DNA from: Nemertoderma westbladi | Taxonomy: Eukaryota > Xenacoelomorpha > Nemertodermatida > Nemertodermatidae | Length of the DNA: 50,596 bases | NCBI GenBank assembly: GCA_032718475.1 | Contig: JAUCBJ010007695.1 | Coordinates: 1-50,596, forward strand | Direction of reading: 5' to 3' | In this document: piece after piece, positions 11,596-21,992 of the stretch | Layout of the letters: every line of letters begins with the position of its first letter | Numbering within the stretch: position 1 is the first letter of the stretch | Made by a program: the position numbers and the translations under genes | Notes under the pieces: generated by a model | What the model saw: only the letters and a program-made list of their open reading frames with translations | What the model was told of the DNA's origin: nothing | Database searches by the model: none

Positions 11596-12377
11596 TAATG
11601 TATTAAGTGAAATTAATATTACCGGTACGAATTATTATTAAGTGAATAAGTGAGTAAACTTTTGATTTGATGTTTTAAAAATAGAGAAAAACCCACCGCC
11701 CCACCACCACATTAATTACAAATATGGTATCGGGATGGATTATATGTAAAAAGATGGTAACCGTCAATGGCATGTCCTACATGTAACTGTACTTTATTTC
11801 CAATCATGGTTACAGGCAATGGACAGAAAGTTACAGACAGGACGACTCTTTCAAGCCCTACATTATTATACAACATAATATTTAAGCTCGGACAATACTT
11901 GCACTAAATTCTACAGACTCTGAGCTTTATTCAGAATATATATGGTTTGTTGGGTTTTGGGAAACTTTATATTTTGCTAAAAAATGTCTCCAATTTGGCA
12001 ACTTTTCTGTGTTTTCACCCATATCTTATTTTTATCTCAGTAAACCATCCAGTAATCTTATAATTCTAATATAACTTTATCTTACTAATATTTCAGAAGT
12101 GTAAGATAAAGTGAGTGTCGCCCAAAACCCGCCACATATTACTAACTTTATGGAATTTATTCCAAAATTACAATGCCGATCCCGTAAAACGGGATCCCGA
12201 GAGTGATAATCCCGGTCCCGGGATTCCTTTTAAACAATAATGTGGCGTAAAGTAACTCAGTAAATAATTTAATATTTTTTGTTGAGGAGAATTCTTCCAT
12301 AAGAGAAGTTGTTCAGTTATTTATAATAATTTCATTTTGTTGTAATTTATATTTCTGATTATAATTTTACTCGGTAG
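11596..12377. other. Right internal and terminal region of the element plus intron end
   Basis: Non-coding. It holds the right copies of three inverted repeats (11808-11825, 11995-12024, 12218-12234). A GGGATCCCG-rich stretch at 12175-12225 mirrors the 52-bp cluster on the left. About 140 bp of ordinary intron follows to the acceptor CTCGGTAG at 12377. No gene is visible. Confidence 0.6.
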
Positions 12378-12545
12378 GAACAAGCATTGGCGGTTACATT
12401 GGATCCCGAACATAAATTCGAGTTGTCTCTCCAGCTGAATAAACTCGATGTCGCCTTCCAATTGGCTAAGGAGGCCGATTCGGAGAGTAAATGGAAGCAG
12501 CTGGCCGAGTTGTCGACGCTCCATAGCGACTTCAAAGTAGCTAAA
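12378..12545 (+). CDS. COPB2: COPB2 (beta'-COP) internal exon
   Basis: Encodes 56 residues beginning EQALAVTLDPEHKFELSLQL and containing AFQLAKEADSESKWKQLAEL, matching the human segment QALTVSTDPEHRFELALQL followed by EAESEQKWKQLAEL. It is part of the alpha-solenoid. The acceptor is CTCGGTAG|GAACAA. The donor AAA|GTTGGT is weak, but it is the only position that joins VAK to ECLNNAQDFGG in the next exon without a frame change. Both flanking introns are phase 0. Confidence 0.93.
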
Positions 12546-13614
12546 GTTGGTTCAACTAAAACTTATATTAATACCAATTCATTAAGTTTTATATTTAATT
12601 AAGTTAATTAGAAGTTTATAAGTTAATGTGTTTATCCAAGTAGACTAAAGTACTTGTGGGGCGAGCCACGAAGTCAGTTGGTCCAGTTTAGTACGAGATT
12701 CATTATACCATGACGTCATTGTCCGTCAGTGGAGTTGGGGTTGTCTCGAATGGTTTGCCGACAAAAATTGTTGCAAAAGTTCCAAAATTTTCAAAGAGTA
12801 CCTTTTTGATATCAGATTAAATAATCCAATGATACTGCAAAGTATCGGTCCATATTAAAACTTTCAATTTCATGTTTCTTTCCTTAGCAACATGGATTTA
12901 CATAGCAACAACTATTATTGGTGATATTTTCCCCAAATTTTCTGCAGATAATCTTTATAGTCTAACAGTTGTTACTGAGTGACTGAACTCATCATCTGGT
13001 AACGAATCATTGTTACCAATTTTATTTCCTCTTGTAAACTTTATAAACTATTAATTAAAGTAACAAAAATAAGTTATTACATTACCTTGCAGTGCAGTGG
13101 GGTTGTATAATTTTTTGGCATCAGTTACCTTAATATAATACCCCACTAAACACCCCACTAAACACCCCACTAAATACAATAAGCAAGGTTCCTCGGTTAA
13201 ATTAGTTGAAATTTCGGCACTCCTTAAGCAAAAGGGTCCTACTTCGACCTGGCGACAACCCCTGTAGCTTAGTGTTTTTGAAATTATAAAAAAAATTTGA
13301 AAACATTGATATTTCAGGTTTAAACTGTTGCAGAATATATTAAGACCAAATCGCTGATATTATAGCAGTTTTCAGCGTATAGTAATTTTTTTTTATTATT
13401 TCTTATTATCAAAAAAAAATACTAGAAAAATTCTAGTAAAAATAAACACTTTAGCTACAATAAATATATATAGTAAGGTTCTAGAACATTCAACAATATA
13501 AAAAAATGTTAAGGTTAAAAAATGACCAGGTTGCGGCTCACTTTGTGACCCTTTTGCTCTATTTGTGCCGAAATCTCGATGTTTATAGCCTATAATTCGT
13601 ACTTATTGTGGTAG
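12546..13614 (+). other. COPB2: COPB2 intron, 1.07 kb
   Basis: AT-rich intron ending TTGTGGTAG. It contains the 20-bp string TGTGGGGCGAGCCACGAAGT at 12655-12674, which recurs downstream of the gene near 41868, and a small 12-bp repeat near 13139. There is no coding sequence or structured RNA that I can recognise. Confidence 0.8.
13138..13176 (+). repeat. 12-bp microsatellite-like repeat, three copies
   Basis: ACCCCACTAAAC is repeated three times, the last copy ending AAAT. It is short and intronic. Confidence 0.8.
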
Positions 13615-13848
13615 GAATGTCTCAACAACGCCCAGGACTTCGGCGGCTTGTTGCTACTAGCAACCAGCACCGGGGACGCCGCCGGTACTTTGGAACTCGC
13701 TGAACGCGCCGAGAAGTGCGGCAAACAGAACGTGGCGTTCACCGCCTACTTCGTGCTGGGTCGCCTGGAGGACTGTCTCAGGGTTTTAGTTGACACCGGA
13801 CGGGTTCCGGAAGCCGCCTTCTTCGCTCGGACGTATCTTCCATCCCAC
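13615..13848 (+). CDS. COPB2: COPB2 (beta'-COP) penultimate exon
   Basis: Encodes 78 residues, including ECLNNAQDFGGLLLLATSTG, NVAFTAYFVLGRLEDCLRVL and GRVPEAAFFARTYLPSH. This matches the animal COPB2 pattern ECLHHAQDYGGLLLLATA through GRLPEAAFLARTYLPSQ. The acceptor is GTGGTAG|GAATGT and the donor is CAC|GTGAGT, close to consensus. The exon ends on a codon boundary (His), so the last intron is phase 0. That fact matters for the splice-site array downstream. Confidence 0.95.
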
Positions 13849-14196
13849 GTGAGTAATTAATAAATTATATAATATTATAGTAAATAAATAATTATATTAT
13901 TGAATAATGATGTTGGATTCTTTTGAAGACATCCACCCCTTGATATTTAGAATTAATGGCACAAAATGATCGCCTTATGTGTTTCTAGTGGGTTTAAAAA
14001 AAAAATTATTATAATTTTATTTAAATCATTGAGGGTAAGGAGCAGGTTACAGTGGCGGTGTTATCTGACCAAGACAATAAATTTAACTTTATTTCACTTG
14101 CGGTCAATTAGCGTCGCTAAATCTGCGGGATATTTGTAAGGGGCGAGTCATAATTGTAAGCCATCAGCGGATGTTTATAATTATACTAGGCCTGAT

Positions 14197-14791
14197 ACAA
14201 GTCCCAGATAGACCATATTTTGTTTCGAAGGAAATACAGGAGCTCTATACAAGACTGTAATGCATTTACACTTCGACCCTTCTCCAGTGATCACCGCCTC
14301 ATTGTGGCCAAGGTAAGAAGACTTAGTCTGCGTGCTAGCAGAACAACGAAATCTGCCTTGCCGCGGCATGACTGGTCCTCTCTGTTGCAACAGCCAAGTG
14401 TGAGATCCAGCTTCACACTACAGCTGAGCAACAGGTATGAGGTTCTTGCCTCTGAGGCGGCAGATCACTGTGAGGGCTATACTGCCTTTACAGAAGCAGT
14501 TAAGTTAGCAGCTGCAGAAACAGTTCCTGTATTCCCTCGAAACAGGAAAAGGGCCCCCTGGACTGACAACAAAATTCAGAAGTGCCGAAATGACCTTCAT
14601 AAGGCGCAGAAAGAGTCCCGACTCAAACAGACTACAGCGGCCAAGAATGCAGTTAAGGCTGCATCTAGGTCCCTGAACAGGCAGTACTCTGTTAATCTAC
14701 AGGAGCTAATAAACCAACAGGTTGATGCCATCAATGATGCTGACAACAGCAGGCAATCATTCCAGGCATGGAAATCGATCAACTTGCTTAC
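14197..14791 (+). pseudogene. LINE ORF fragment: end of AP endonuclease and linker
   Basis: Encodes the C-terminal end of an apurinic-like endonuclease, including the SDHRLIVAKV motif with its catalytic Asp-His, then the basic linker towards reverse transcriptase. Relative to the intact copy it has a 3-bp insertion near 14313 (an extra Arg) and scattered substitutions. The 5' part of the domain is missing. The frame leaves the LINE where the Gypsy LTR begins at 14792. Confidence 0.9.
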
Positions 14792-15065
14792 TGTCGTAGC
14801 CTTATACTATAAGTAATAGAACCCGCATCAGCCAACACTTTGGTATGCATGGCTCGCCCCTTTTATTGGACTGTCAGACTGTATGTTAGTACAGTACACC
14901 ACGGCCTATAAGAAGCCGTGGCCCCATACCAGTATACAGTAGGCCTATGATATATATATGTTTACTTGCTTATATTATATATATGATTGGTTTTAACAAT
15001 AACATTATTGGATGAATTATATTACATTAGCACGGTGATGGAGCATCATTCTTTCGTCCATAACA
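14792..15065 (+). repeat. Left LTR of the Gypsy element, 274 bp
   Basis: TG...CA-bounded direct repeat matching 19813-20077. It differs from the right copy by the longer string after ATGATTGG (TTTTAACAATAACATT versus GAACATT) and a few point changes, for example ATTACATTAG versus ATTACGTTAG. It contains TGGCTCGCCCC, a motif also found outside the element in this window. Confidence 0.95.
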
Positions 15066-15080
15066 TGGCGCAGTGTGTAG
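15066..15080 (+). promoter_or_regulatory. Primer-binding site of the Gypsy element
   Basis: TGGCGCAGTGTGTAG follows the left LTR with no gap. TGG complements the CCA end of a tRNA, as expected for minus-strand priming. I did not identify the primer tRNA. The inverted insertion at 18691 includes these same 15 bases and stops there, which supports this extent. Confidence 0.75.
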
Positions 15081-15114
15081 CGGCGTAGCTGGAATTTCGA
15101 ACAACGAACGAAAT

Positions 15115-18100
15115 ATGGCGACGCCATCCAACATACGCGAGGAGGACTGGCTTGACCTCAACTCGGATGATATCGAACGCCTAGAACGTCCCGCACTGAA
15201 AATACATTGCTCACATGCAGGAATAGCGTTTGACCCGAAAACGCCGTCAGCAACCCTCCGTAAACGTCTCACGAAAGCCATCCATGAACAGGATGAGTCG
15301 GGAGACGATGAGAAACCACTCAACTTAACCAAACTTATCATCCACTTCGAGGAACGGCGACTCGCTGAGGAGGAGCGGAGAGAACGCCGCCGCGAGGAGG
15401 AAGAACAACGCCGCTTAGAAGACGAACTTCGACGCGAACAACGCGAGGAAGATCGTGAACAGCGACTTCTTCAATTCCTGCAAAACCGTAGTGGAGAGGA
15501 AACATTAAACCCGGGAGGCAACCATCCGGAACGTAACAACGATGGTGCAGCTGCTAAACTGACAGCGAGGGCTCCGGATAAACTCGACGTTGAATTTAGC
15601 TATCATCGCTACATCCGTTGGGAACGCCAGTGGACGAACTACAGCAGAATCGTTCATCTGGACCGGAAATCGAGGGAAGATCAGGTTGCTATTTTCTTTA
15701 GCAACTGCTCACCCGAGTTCCTAAACAGAATACACCATCGATTAAACATTCCTGCCGAGACGAACAAAACCTTGGGGGATATCCAGGATGAGATCCGTGA
15801 CTACCTCCGTTTGGAACGTAACATCGTTGTGGACCGACACCAACTCGTACAGCTGAGGCAGGAGCCTGGTCAGTCGTTCGACGACTATTATGTCCGATTA
15901 CTAGAGCTCGCCCAAGATGCTGATCTGGACACAATGACAAGGGATGACTGGATCAACACTCTGATCATCCGGGGTATAACTGACGATGTAACACGGGAAG
16001 AAATATTCGCGAAACGGCCACCCCTTACCGCTGAACAAATACCCGACTACTGTCGATCGCGCGAGGTTGCCGCACGCGACACTAAACTCATCCGCGAACA
16101 GCGAATCAACGCAGTAGTCAGGCCTGCAGCCCAACAGAACCGAGGCAGGAGCCGGAGTCGGAAGAGCGACTACCAACGTTCCAAAACAAACTCTTTCAAC
16201 CGGAATCGTAGTCCAACAATCGGTACTATCCGCGACGCAATAAAGCAGATTAAACAGCGGGGCGAGTGCATAAGCTGTGGCGGACGCTACCCGCACGCGG
16301 ACAGTCAACCCTGTAAAGCAATTAACATTGACTGCAACAAATGCGGAACCAAGGGGCACCATGGATCACGGTGCCTTAAAACAAAATTCGAAAACCAACA
16401 AACAAAAACTAACGGCGCCATTCAGATGGCAGACATTACTACTGGGTGCCGGAAACCACTACTCCCCGTGGAATTTTGTAGTAATGGCGAGTGGGCTGGG
16501 ATTAAAATGTGCATCGCAGATACAGGCGCACAAGTTATAGCGGCTGGTGACACAATCCGCTTAGATTGGAACATCCCAACCAAACACGTACTTGGGTCAG
16601 CCGACTGCCCACTGACCGCAGCCAATGGTACATCTGTGAATTGCACCGGCAAAACATATATGCAACTTTCTACCGGTAACCGAACATACAGTGACTGGGT
16701 TTATTGGTGCCCAGATATGGGGCGGGACATATACATATCCCTGGACGCCTGTAAGGGATTGGGTATTGTCAACAAGGACTTCCCCGTGGTTTCAACAATA
16801 TCCGTGGACGCAGAACAACGGATAAATAATGCTGACACCAAACTTAAACTAATGGAGGAGTTCCACGATGTGTTCAGCTCCAACGGACGCCTCCAAACAA
16901 TGGCGGGACCGCCAATGAAAATTCAACTGGTGGATAACCCCGAGCCATTCTGTGTAAACTCTGCCCGTCCGGTTCCATTCCCGCAACGAGAAAAAGTACA
17001 CAAGGAGCTCATCGACATGGAAACACGAGGCATCATCGAACGAGTTGGCGACCGGCCAACTGACTGGTGCCACCCCATAGTCGTATGTAACAAACCAAAT
17101 CGACCGGGGGAAATTCGCATGACGGTCGATCTGACAAAACTGAACTCCCAGGTGAAACGGACCGTCCATAATTCTAGAACGCCATATGACGTAATATCCG
17201 ACCGGACTCCAGGGGCACGCATCTTTTCAACATTAGACGCAAAATCCGGCTATTGGCAGGTCGCGCTCGATGAGAAATCCAGGGACCTCACAACGTTTAT
17301 AACACCCTGGGGCCGCTACCGGTACTGCCGCGCCCCAATGGGCTTTATCTCTGCCGGAGATAGTTACAACCTACGAGGAGATATAGCCCTACAGGGTTTA
17401 ACACAGGTCCACAAACTCGTTGACGATATCCTGATAGAGGACACCAACCTCAATAGCCACGTCCAGAGAGTTCGCTCCGTACTCCAGAAATGCCGCGAAT
17501 CTGGAATAACTCTCCACCCTGGCAAATTCAACTTCGCTCAACCCTCGGTCAAATTCGCTGGGTACATCGTATCGGGTCAGGGAACTGAGGCCGACCCAGA
17601 TAAGATTCGAGCGATTTCGGATTACCCAACACCGAAGAACATTACTGACCTTCGTAGCTTTATGGGGCTGGTAAACCAACTCGGTCACTTCTCTAGTGAC
17701 ATCAGTACCACAGCCGCTCCACTACGAGAACTTCTCCGGACCCGGAATGAGTTTACCTGGAACGCCAACCATCAACAAGCTTTCCAGCGAGTCAAAAACG
17801 CACTCGTGAAACCCCCAATACTCGCTCCATTCGATCCCAAAGCGGAAACACGGCTGGAAACCGACGCCAGCCGCCTCCATGGGTTCGGGTTCGACTTGCT
17901 CCAGCGCCACGGAGCTGTCTGGAATCTGGTAGCATGCGGCAGCCGATTCATCAGCGACGCTGAAACTCGTTACGCAACCATCGAATTAGAAGCCGTTGCC
18001 ATCCGATACGCCATTAGTAAGTGCCGGGTTTACTTATTGGGTCTACCGGAATTTACGGTAGTAACAGATCACCGTCCCCTGGTCACCATTTTTAATAACT

Positions 18101-18744
18101 ACAGTGTCGATCAGGTATGTAACGATAAACTGCAGCGCATCAAAGCCGACCTTCAATCTTGCTACCAATTCCGCGTCGAATGGCAAAAGGGCAAGGCTCA
18201 CCGAATTGCCGACGGTTTGAGCCGCTCCCCTGTCGACAAACCGACAAACGAAGAGATGGAACTCGGTGTCGACCTAATTACCGTCGCTTCCATCTGCCGT
18301 AACCTTCCGCCACCTAATGACTCATCAGGCAGTCTTTCAAATGACCCAATGATAAACGAACTGAAAACGGCAGCATCAAATGACGCCGAATATCAAGAAC
18401 TAGTTAATCAGGTACGGGCTGATTTCAGAACTATAAACCAAGCATCACCCTACTGCCGCAAATTTCGCTCAATATCGAATAACCTGGCACTTTCAGCTGA
18501 CGACCTCGTACTATTTGGGAATAGAATCGTCATCCCTACCCAGCACCAGGCTGAAACCCTGCAACGCCTACACGCCTCACACCAGGGCACAACCCGCACT
18601 AAACAACGGGCCCTCCAAACCGTCTATTGGCCCGGTATCAGCCACGATATCGAGCGTACGGTGAAACATTGTAACAAATGCCAAGAGATCCTACACACTG
18701 CGCCATGTTATGGACGAAAGAATGATGCTCCATCACCGTGCTAA
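15115..18744 (+). pseudogene. Gypsy Gag-Pol, reading frame ended early inside integrase
   Basis: One frame carries Gag and most of Pol. From the first ATG at 15115 there is a Glu/Arg-rich coiled coil (about residues 77-125), a Gag region, two zinc knuckles (CISCGGRYPH near 384 and CNKCGTKGHHGSRC near 406), protease IADTGAQV near 466, reverse transcriptase TLDAKSGYWQVAL near 705 and LVDDILIED near 768, RNase H LETDAS near 913, and the integrase zinc-binding part ending HCNKCQE near 1190. After that come residues encoded by an inverted piece of LTR and a stop at 18742. Gag and Pol share a frame with no shift. The rest of integrase lies in another frame at 18782-19750. Confidence 0.92.
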
Positions 18745-18772
18745 CGTAATATAATTCATCCAATAATGTTCC
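18691..18772 (-). mobile_element. 82-bp inverted LTR-end plus primer-site fragment inside integrase
   Basis: This stretch is the reverse complement of the last 67 bp of the LTR plus the 15-bp primer-binding site. It is bounded by a direct repeat AAGAGATCC (18683-18691 and 18774-18782). It agrees with the right-LTR variant (GGAACATT, ATTACGTTAG) rather than the left, but has GGTGATGG where the right LTR has GGCGATGG. It adds a stop and shifts the frame of integrase. The flanking integrase codons are otherwise in register. Confidence 0.9.
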
Positions 18773-18781
18773 GAAGAGATC

Positions 18782-19750
18782 CGACCATCCCTCCAGAAAG
18801 AAACGCTACTTTCGGACAACATTCCCGAGCGACCATTCGAATCAGTATCAGCCGACCTGTTTGCTATAGGCAACAAACACTACCTAGCTTACGCAGATCG
18901 ACTATCTGGTTACCCGGAAGTTTCACAGTGGAACCACGACCCAACATCCACCGACGTCGTATGCGCCATCCGCAAATGGCTCCCCAACCTCGGCGTCCCA
19001 ACAACGCTGAAAACCGATGGTGGGCCACAATTCGACAGCACCAATTTCCGGGACTTCTGCAAGCGGTGGGGCATTAACTGGGTTCCTAGCAGCCCACACT
19101 ATCCACAATCAAACGGACACGCAGAATCCGCAGTGAAAACTCTTAAACACCTCCTGCTTAAAGTCCCACGAAATGACATTCACTGCGAGGAATTTCTCAG
19201 CGGCCTCCTCGAGCTGAGAAATACACCCCGCGTGGATGGGAAATCTCCCAATGAAATTGTATTTGGACGTACACTTCGTTCGAGAGTCCCGTCCCATTCA
19301 GACAACTACAACCAGAACCTGCAAGTAACTGGTAACCTGGGCAACAAACACGCAGCCGACCTGGATCAAACAACGCACCATTATAACGCAACCGCTCGAG
19401 ATCACAAACCCCTTCAAATCGGGATGAAAGTCCATATTCAAAATCCTAATCGGCCGAAACGGTGGGATCGCACAGGCACCATCACCAGTGTCGGTCTACA
19501 CAGAGACTACCAGGTTAAACTGCCATCCGGGAATACCTGGAGAAGAAACCGACGATTTCTACGGCCTCTGCATGAGAAGCCTGAAGAGACAACCGACGTA
19601 GAGTTCGACAAACCACTGATAGCAGACTCAACAACATCTGAAGCCAATGACAAAACTGACGACGACTGGGTTACGGTACAACCGCGCCGTAGCACACGTA
19701 AAAAGAACTCTATTGTCCGCTTTGGCGCAACAAGCATCGAATTAATTTAA
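18782..19750 (+). pseudogene. Gypsy integrase core and C-terminus, detached from its frame
   Basis: Open from 18782 to the TAA at 19748-19750. It contains the integrase catalytic residues in SADLF (Asp), KTDGGPQF (Asp) and PQSNGHAESAVK (Glu), then RNTPRVDGKSPNEIVFGRTL and a basic C-terminal tail. No chromodomain was recognised. It lacks its own plausible start; it is the rest of the Pol frame interrupted at 18691. Confidence 0.9.
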
Positions 19751-19798
19751 CCGGATCTAACAAACGTAACCAGATCTCACCAAACTTAATGAGATCTC

Positions 19799-19812
19799 AA
19801 AGGAAAGGGGGG
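19799..19812 (+). promoter_or_regulatory. Polypurine tract of the Gypsy element
   Basis: AAAGGAAAGGGGGG lies directly before the right LTR, the expected place for plus-strand priming. Confidence 0.9.
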
Positions 19813-20077
19813 TGTCGTAGCCTTATACTATAAGTAATAGAACCCGCATCAGCCAACACTTTGGTATGCATGGCTCGCCCCTTTTATTGAACTGTCAGAC
19901 TGTATGTTAGTACAGTACACCACGGCCTATAAGAAGCCGTGGCCCCATACCAGTATACAGTAGGCCTATGATATATATATGTTTACTTGCTTATATTATA
20001 TATATGATTGGGAACATTATTGGATGAATTATATTACGTTAGCACGGCGATGGAGCATCATTCTTTCGTCCATAACA
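19813..20077 (+). repeat. Right LTR of the Gypsy element, 265 bp
   Basis: Begins TGTCGTAGCC after the polypurine tract and ends CATAACA before CTTAC. It is near-identical to the left LTR apart from the 9-bp indel and a handful of substitutions. Confidence 0.95.
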
Positions 20078-20082
20078 CTTAC

Positions 20083-21839
20083 TGGGCGGAAAAGCCAACC
20101 AACCACCAAGGTTAAGGCTGAATCACCAGCCGATCGCCTCAATGGTTGGAAGGCCCACTTTGAAAAACTCCTCAATAAGACAGGGTATTGCCTGATAACT
20201 TTATAGAAGTAAAAGTGTCTGAGTCTGTACTCCCAGATATTCCCATTGGCGATATCTCCTTTGCAGAAGTGAAGGCTGCTGCAAAGAGCATTAAGACCAA
20301 TCGTGCCAGTGGAGTAGATGGTGTTCCCCCTGAGGTCTTTAAAACACCTGAGTGTTTAAAGCTCATCTATCCCATCATAGTAGACATGTACCGTACAACA
20401 AGAGTCCCACAAGAAATGAAAACAAATAAGTTGGTGCCAGTTCCCAAGAAGGGCAACCTAACAGTCTATGGTTCTTTTCAGGGAATCTCATTGATCTCGA
20501 TTGCTGCAAAGCTATACAATAGGATTCTATTAAATCGCATCAGGGATCCCATTGAGAGACTGCTCCGTGGAAATCAGAATGGGTTCCGTAAAGGTCGTGG
20601 GACCATGGAGCCCATTTTGGCACTTAGAAGGATAATTGAAGAGTTATCCAAAAAGAAAGACAGGCATCTGGCTGTTATCTTTGTTGACTTCTTCAAGGCC
20701 TTTGATTCAGTCTCTCGCAAACGTATGTTCAGCATACTTTCATTATATGGGATTCCTGATGAAATTATTGCAGCAATCAGATCAGTATACGATGGTTCGA
20801 CAACATTGTGTCTACTGTTGACGGTGACACAGAACCATTTGAAGTGTTATGGGGCGTCCTCCAAGGAGACACACTTGCACCATTCTTGTTCATTATTGTG
20901 GTTGACTATGTTCTACGCATGTCCTTAGATCATCATAATGATGATGGGGTGATGATAACTCCACCTACTGGCTCCAGAAGTCGAGGAAATCCTGCCAAGT
21001 ACCTGACTGATCTAGACTTTGCTGATGACTTAGGAGTACTCTCAGAATCATTAGAGGGAGCCCAACGGCTCCTCAGCTCATTAGAACATGCTGCTTCTAG
21101 TGTTGGTCTTTTTATTAACTCCAGAAAGACCAAAATTCTGACAGTTAACTTTGAAAGTCCTCAGCAAGTCTCTGATCGGATGAGCATAAGCTCAAAGGAT
21201 GGTATGCTTGAGCATGTGGACGACTTCTGTTACCTGGGATCATGGATCCGGAAGTCAGGTGAGGACCTTCGAATACGTAAGGGAAAGGCATGGGCAGCCT
21301 TGAATAGGCTTTCCAGGATTTGGAAGTCACCGAGAATTAATCGGAAACTTAAGGTCCGATTATTTAGAGCAGCAGTAGTTCCAGTACTCTTCTACGGGAG
21401 TCCATGCTGGGCTCTAACTGCTGAGGACACCAAATCTCTGGATGGCACATTCACAAGAATGCTACGCCGGGTTCATTGTGTCAAGTACAATGCACACATT
21501 TCCAACCAGACACTATATAACATTGGAGGTGTCTCATTGGTTCCCCCGAGCTTGACACTAGAACAAAATCGCTTCCGCTTTGCAGGACATTGCTTTCGCC
21601 GTGAGGACCAGCCAGTGCATAATCTTGTACTTTAGCAGCCTCATGGAGTGAATAAGCATGGTGGACAGCCCATGACTTTCTTGAGACGCATCTTAAAGGA
21701 TACTGGCCTTGAAGATGCGGATGATATAGCAAATGTCATGGGTGATAGGGAGTTGTGGCGGTGCAATTTTGTTGACAAGCCGGCACAGCATTCTTAAAAA
21801 TGCAGCTGCAATGCAGCATGCCGATCCTAGTAGTAGTAG
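20083..21839 (+). pseudogene. LINE reverse transcriptase, 3' part of the split copy, frameshifted
   Basis: Matches the reverse transcriptase and C-terminal half of the intact copy: PVPKKGNLTVYGSFQGISLI, VDFFKAFDSVS, LQGDTLAPFLF, LDFADDLGVLS. Compared with that copy there is a 1-bp deletion near 20178, another near 20807, and TGG-to-TAG at 21633-21635 that would remove the last 70 or so residues. It ends GCCGATCC(TAG)4. It is therefore a dead copy even without the Gypsy insertion. Confidence 0.93.
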
Positions 21840-21992
21840 TTTCCCAAACGTCTCTTTGTGTAGTTCGACAACCATTATTGTGTGACGGAATCCAATAATT
21901 ATACTGATTCACTTTGAGGATGGCCCTTGTTGTATTTGTTTGCTGCTTACCGAAGGCCCCCAGACACCCCCCCCCCCTCCCCTCCCCAATAC
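21840..21992 (+). other. Spacer between LINE and minisatellite
   Basis: About 150 bp of unique-looking intron sequence. It contains a C-rich run near 21968-21985. No gene. Confidence 0.6.

Larger units (their letters stand above)
826..12234. mobile_element. Putative DNA transposon, about 11.4 kb, with nested inverted repeats
   Basis: Three pairs of inverted repeats sit in mirror order. TTTAAAAGGGATCCCGG at 826-842 faces its reverse complement, with one mismatch, at 12218-12234. A perfect 30-bp pair lies at 1073-1102 and 11995-12024. TGTCCactaCCTGTAACC at 1929-1946 faces GGTTACAGGcaaTGGACA at 11808-11825. ATGTGGCG occurs just outside both ends (818-825 and 12240-12247, the latter 5 bp off the inverted repeat), consistent with an 8-bp target duplication. 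Inside are repeat clusters, a frameshifted transposase-like reading frame and the giant 12-bp array. The mirror order argues for one insertion. The superfamily is unassigned: an 8-bp duplication would fit hAT among others, but I see no BED finger or hAT dimerisation motif. Confidence 0.6.
769..12377 (+). other. COPB2: COPB2 intron, 11.6 kb, occupied by a large composite element
   Basis: Phase-0 intron from GTTCGT (769) to CTCGGTAG (ending 12377). Apart from about 57 bp at the left and 143 bp at the right, the whole intron is the element annotated at 826-12234. Without it the intron would be about 200 bp, so the insertion explains nearly all of its length. Confidence 0.85.
14792..20077 (+). 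mobile_element. Ty3/Gypsy LTR retrotransposon, 5.3 kb, nested in the LINE
   Basis: The element begins TGTCGTAGCC, ends CATAACA and is flanked by the 5-bp target duplication CTTAC (14787-14791 and 20078-20082). LTRs are 274 bp (left) and 265 bp (right), with a 9-bp indel and only a few substitutions, so insertion is recent. Gag, protease, reverse transcriptase, RNase H and integrase follow in Ty3/Gypsy order. The integrase reading frame is broken by an 82-bp insertion, so this copy is not autonomous. I see no envelope gene. Confidence 0.95.
14197..21839 (+). mobile_element. RTE-like LINE, 5'-truncated copy split by a nested Gypsy element
   Basis: Homology to the intact copy at 24808-28565 starts abruptly at 14197 inside the endonuclease domain. 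It stops at 14791 for the Gypsy insertion, resumes at 20083 and ends in (TAG)4 at 21839. 5' truncation and a short-repeat 3' end are normal for RTE-type elements, which copy from their 3' end. Without the Gypsy element this copy is about 2.35 kb. It is nearly identical to the intact copy, so both are young. Confidence 0.9.

Noticed and set aside
3073-11606. Open frames of 879 to 1488 codons on both strands made of VEDC, RGLC or TVLY repeats
   Set aside because: A 12-bp unit without stops in those frames gives them automatically. There is no start context or conserved partner, the frame is shifted in mid-array, and the upstream gene is broken.
12218-12247. Exact target-site duplication directly abutting the element
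   Set aside because: ATGTGGCG is adjacent at the left but 5 bp away at the right, so I record it only as consistent with an 8-bp duplication.
15027-19737. Several minus-strand frames of 60-153 codons opposite the Gypsy element
   Set aside because: Antisense shadows of a clearly coding Gag-Pol frame.
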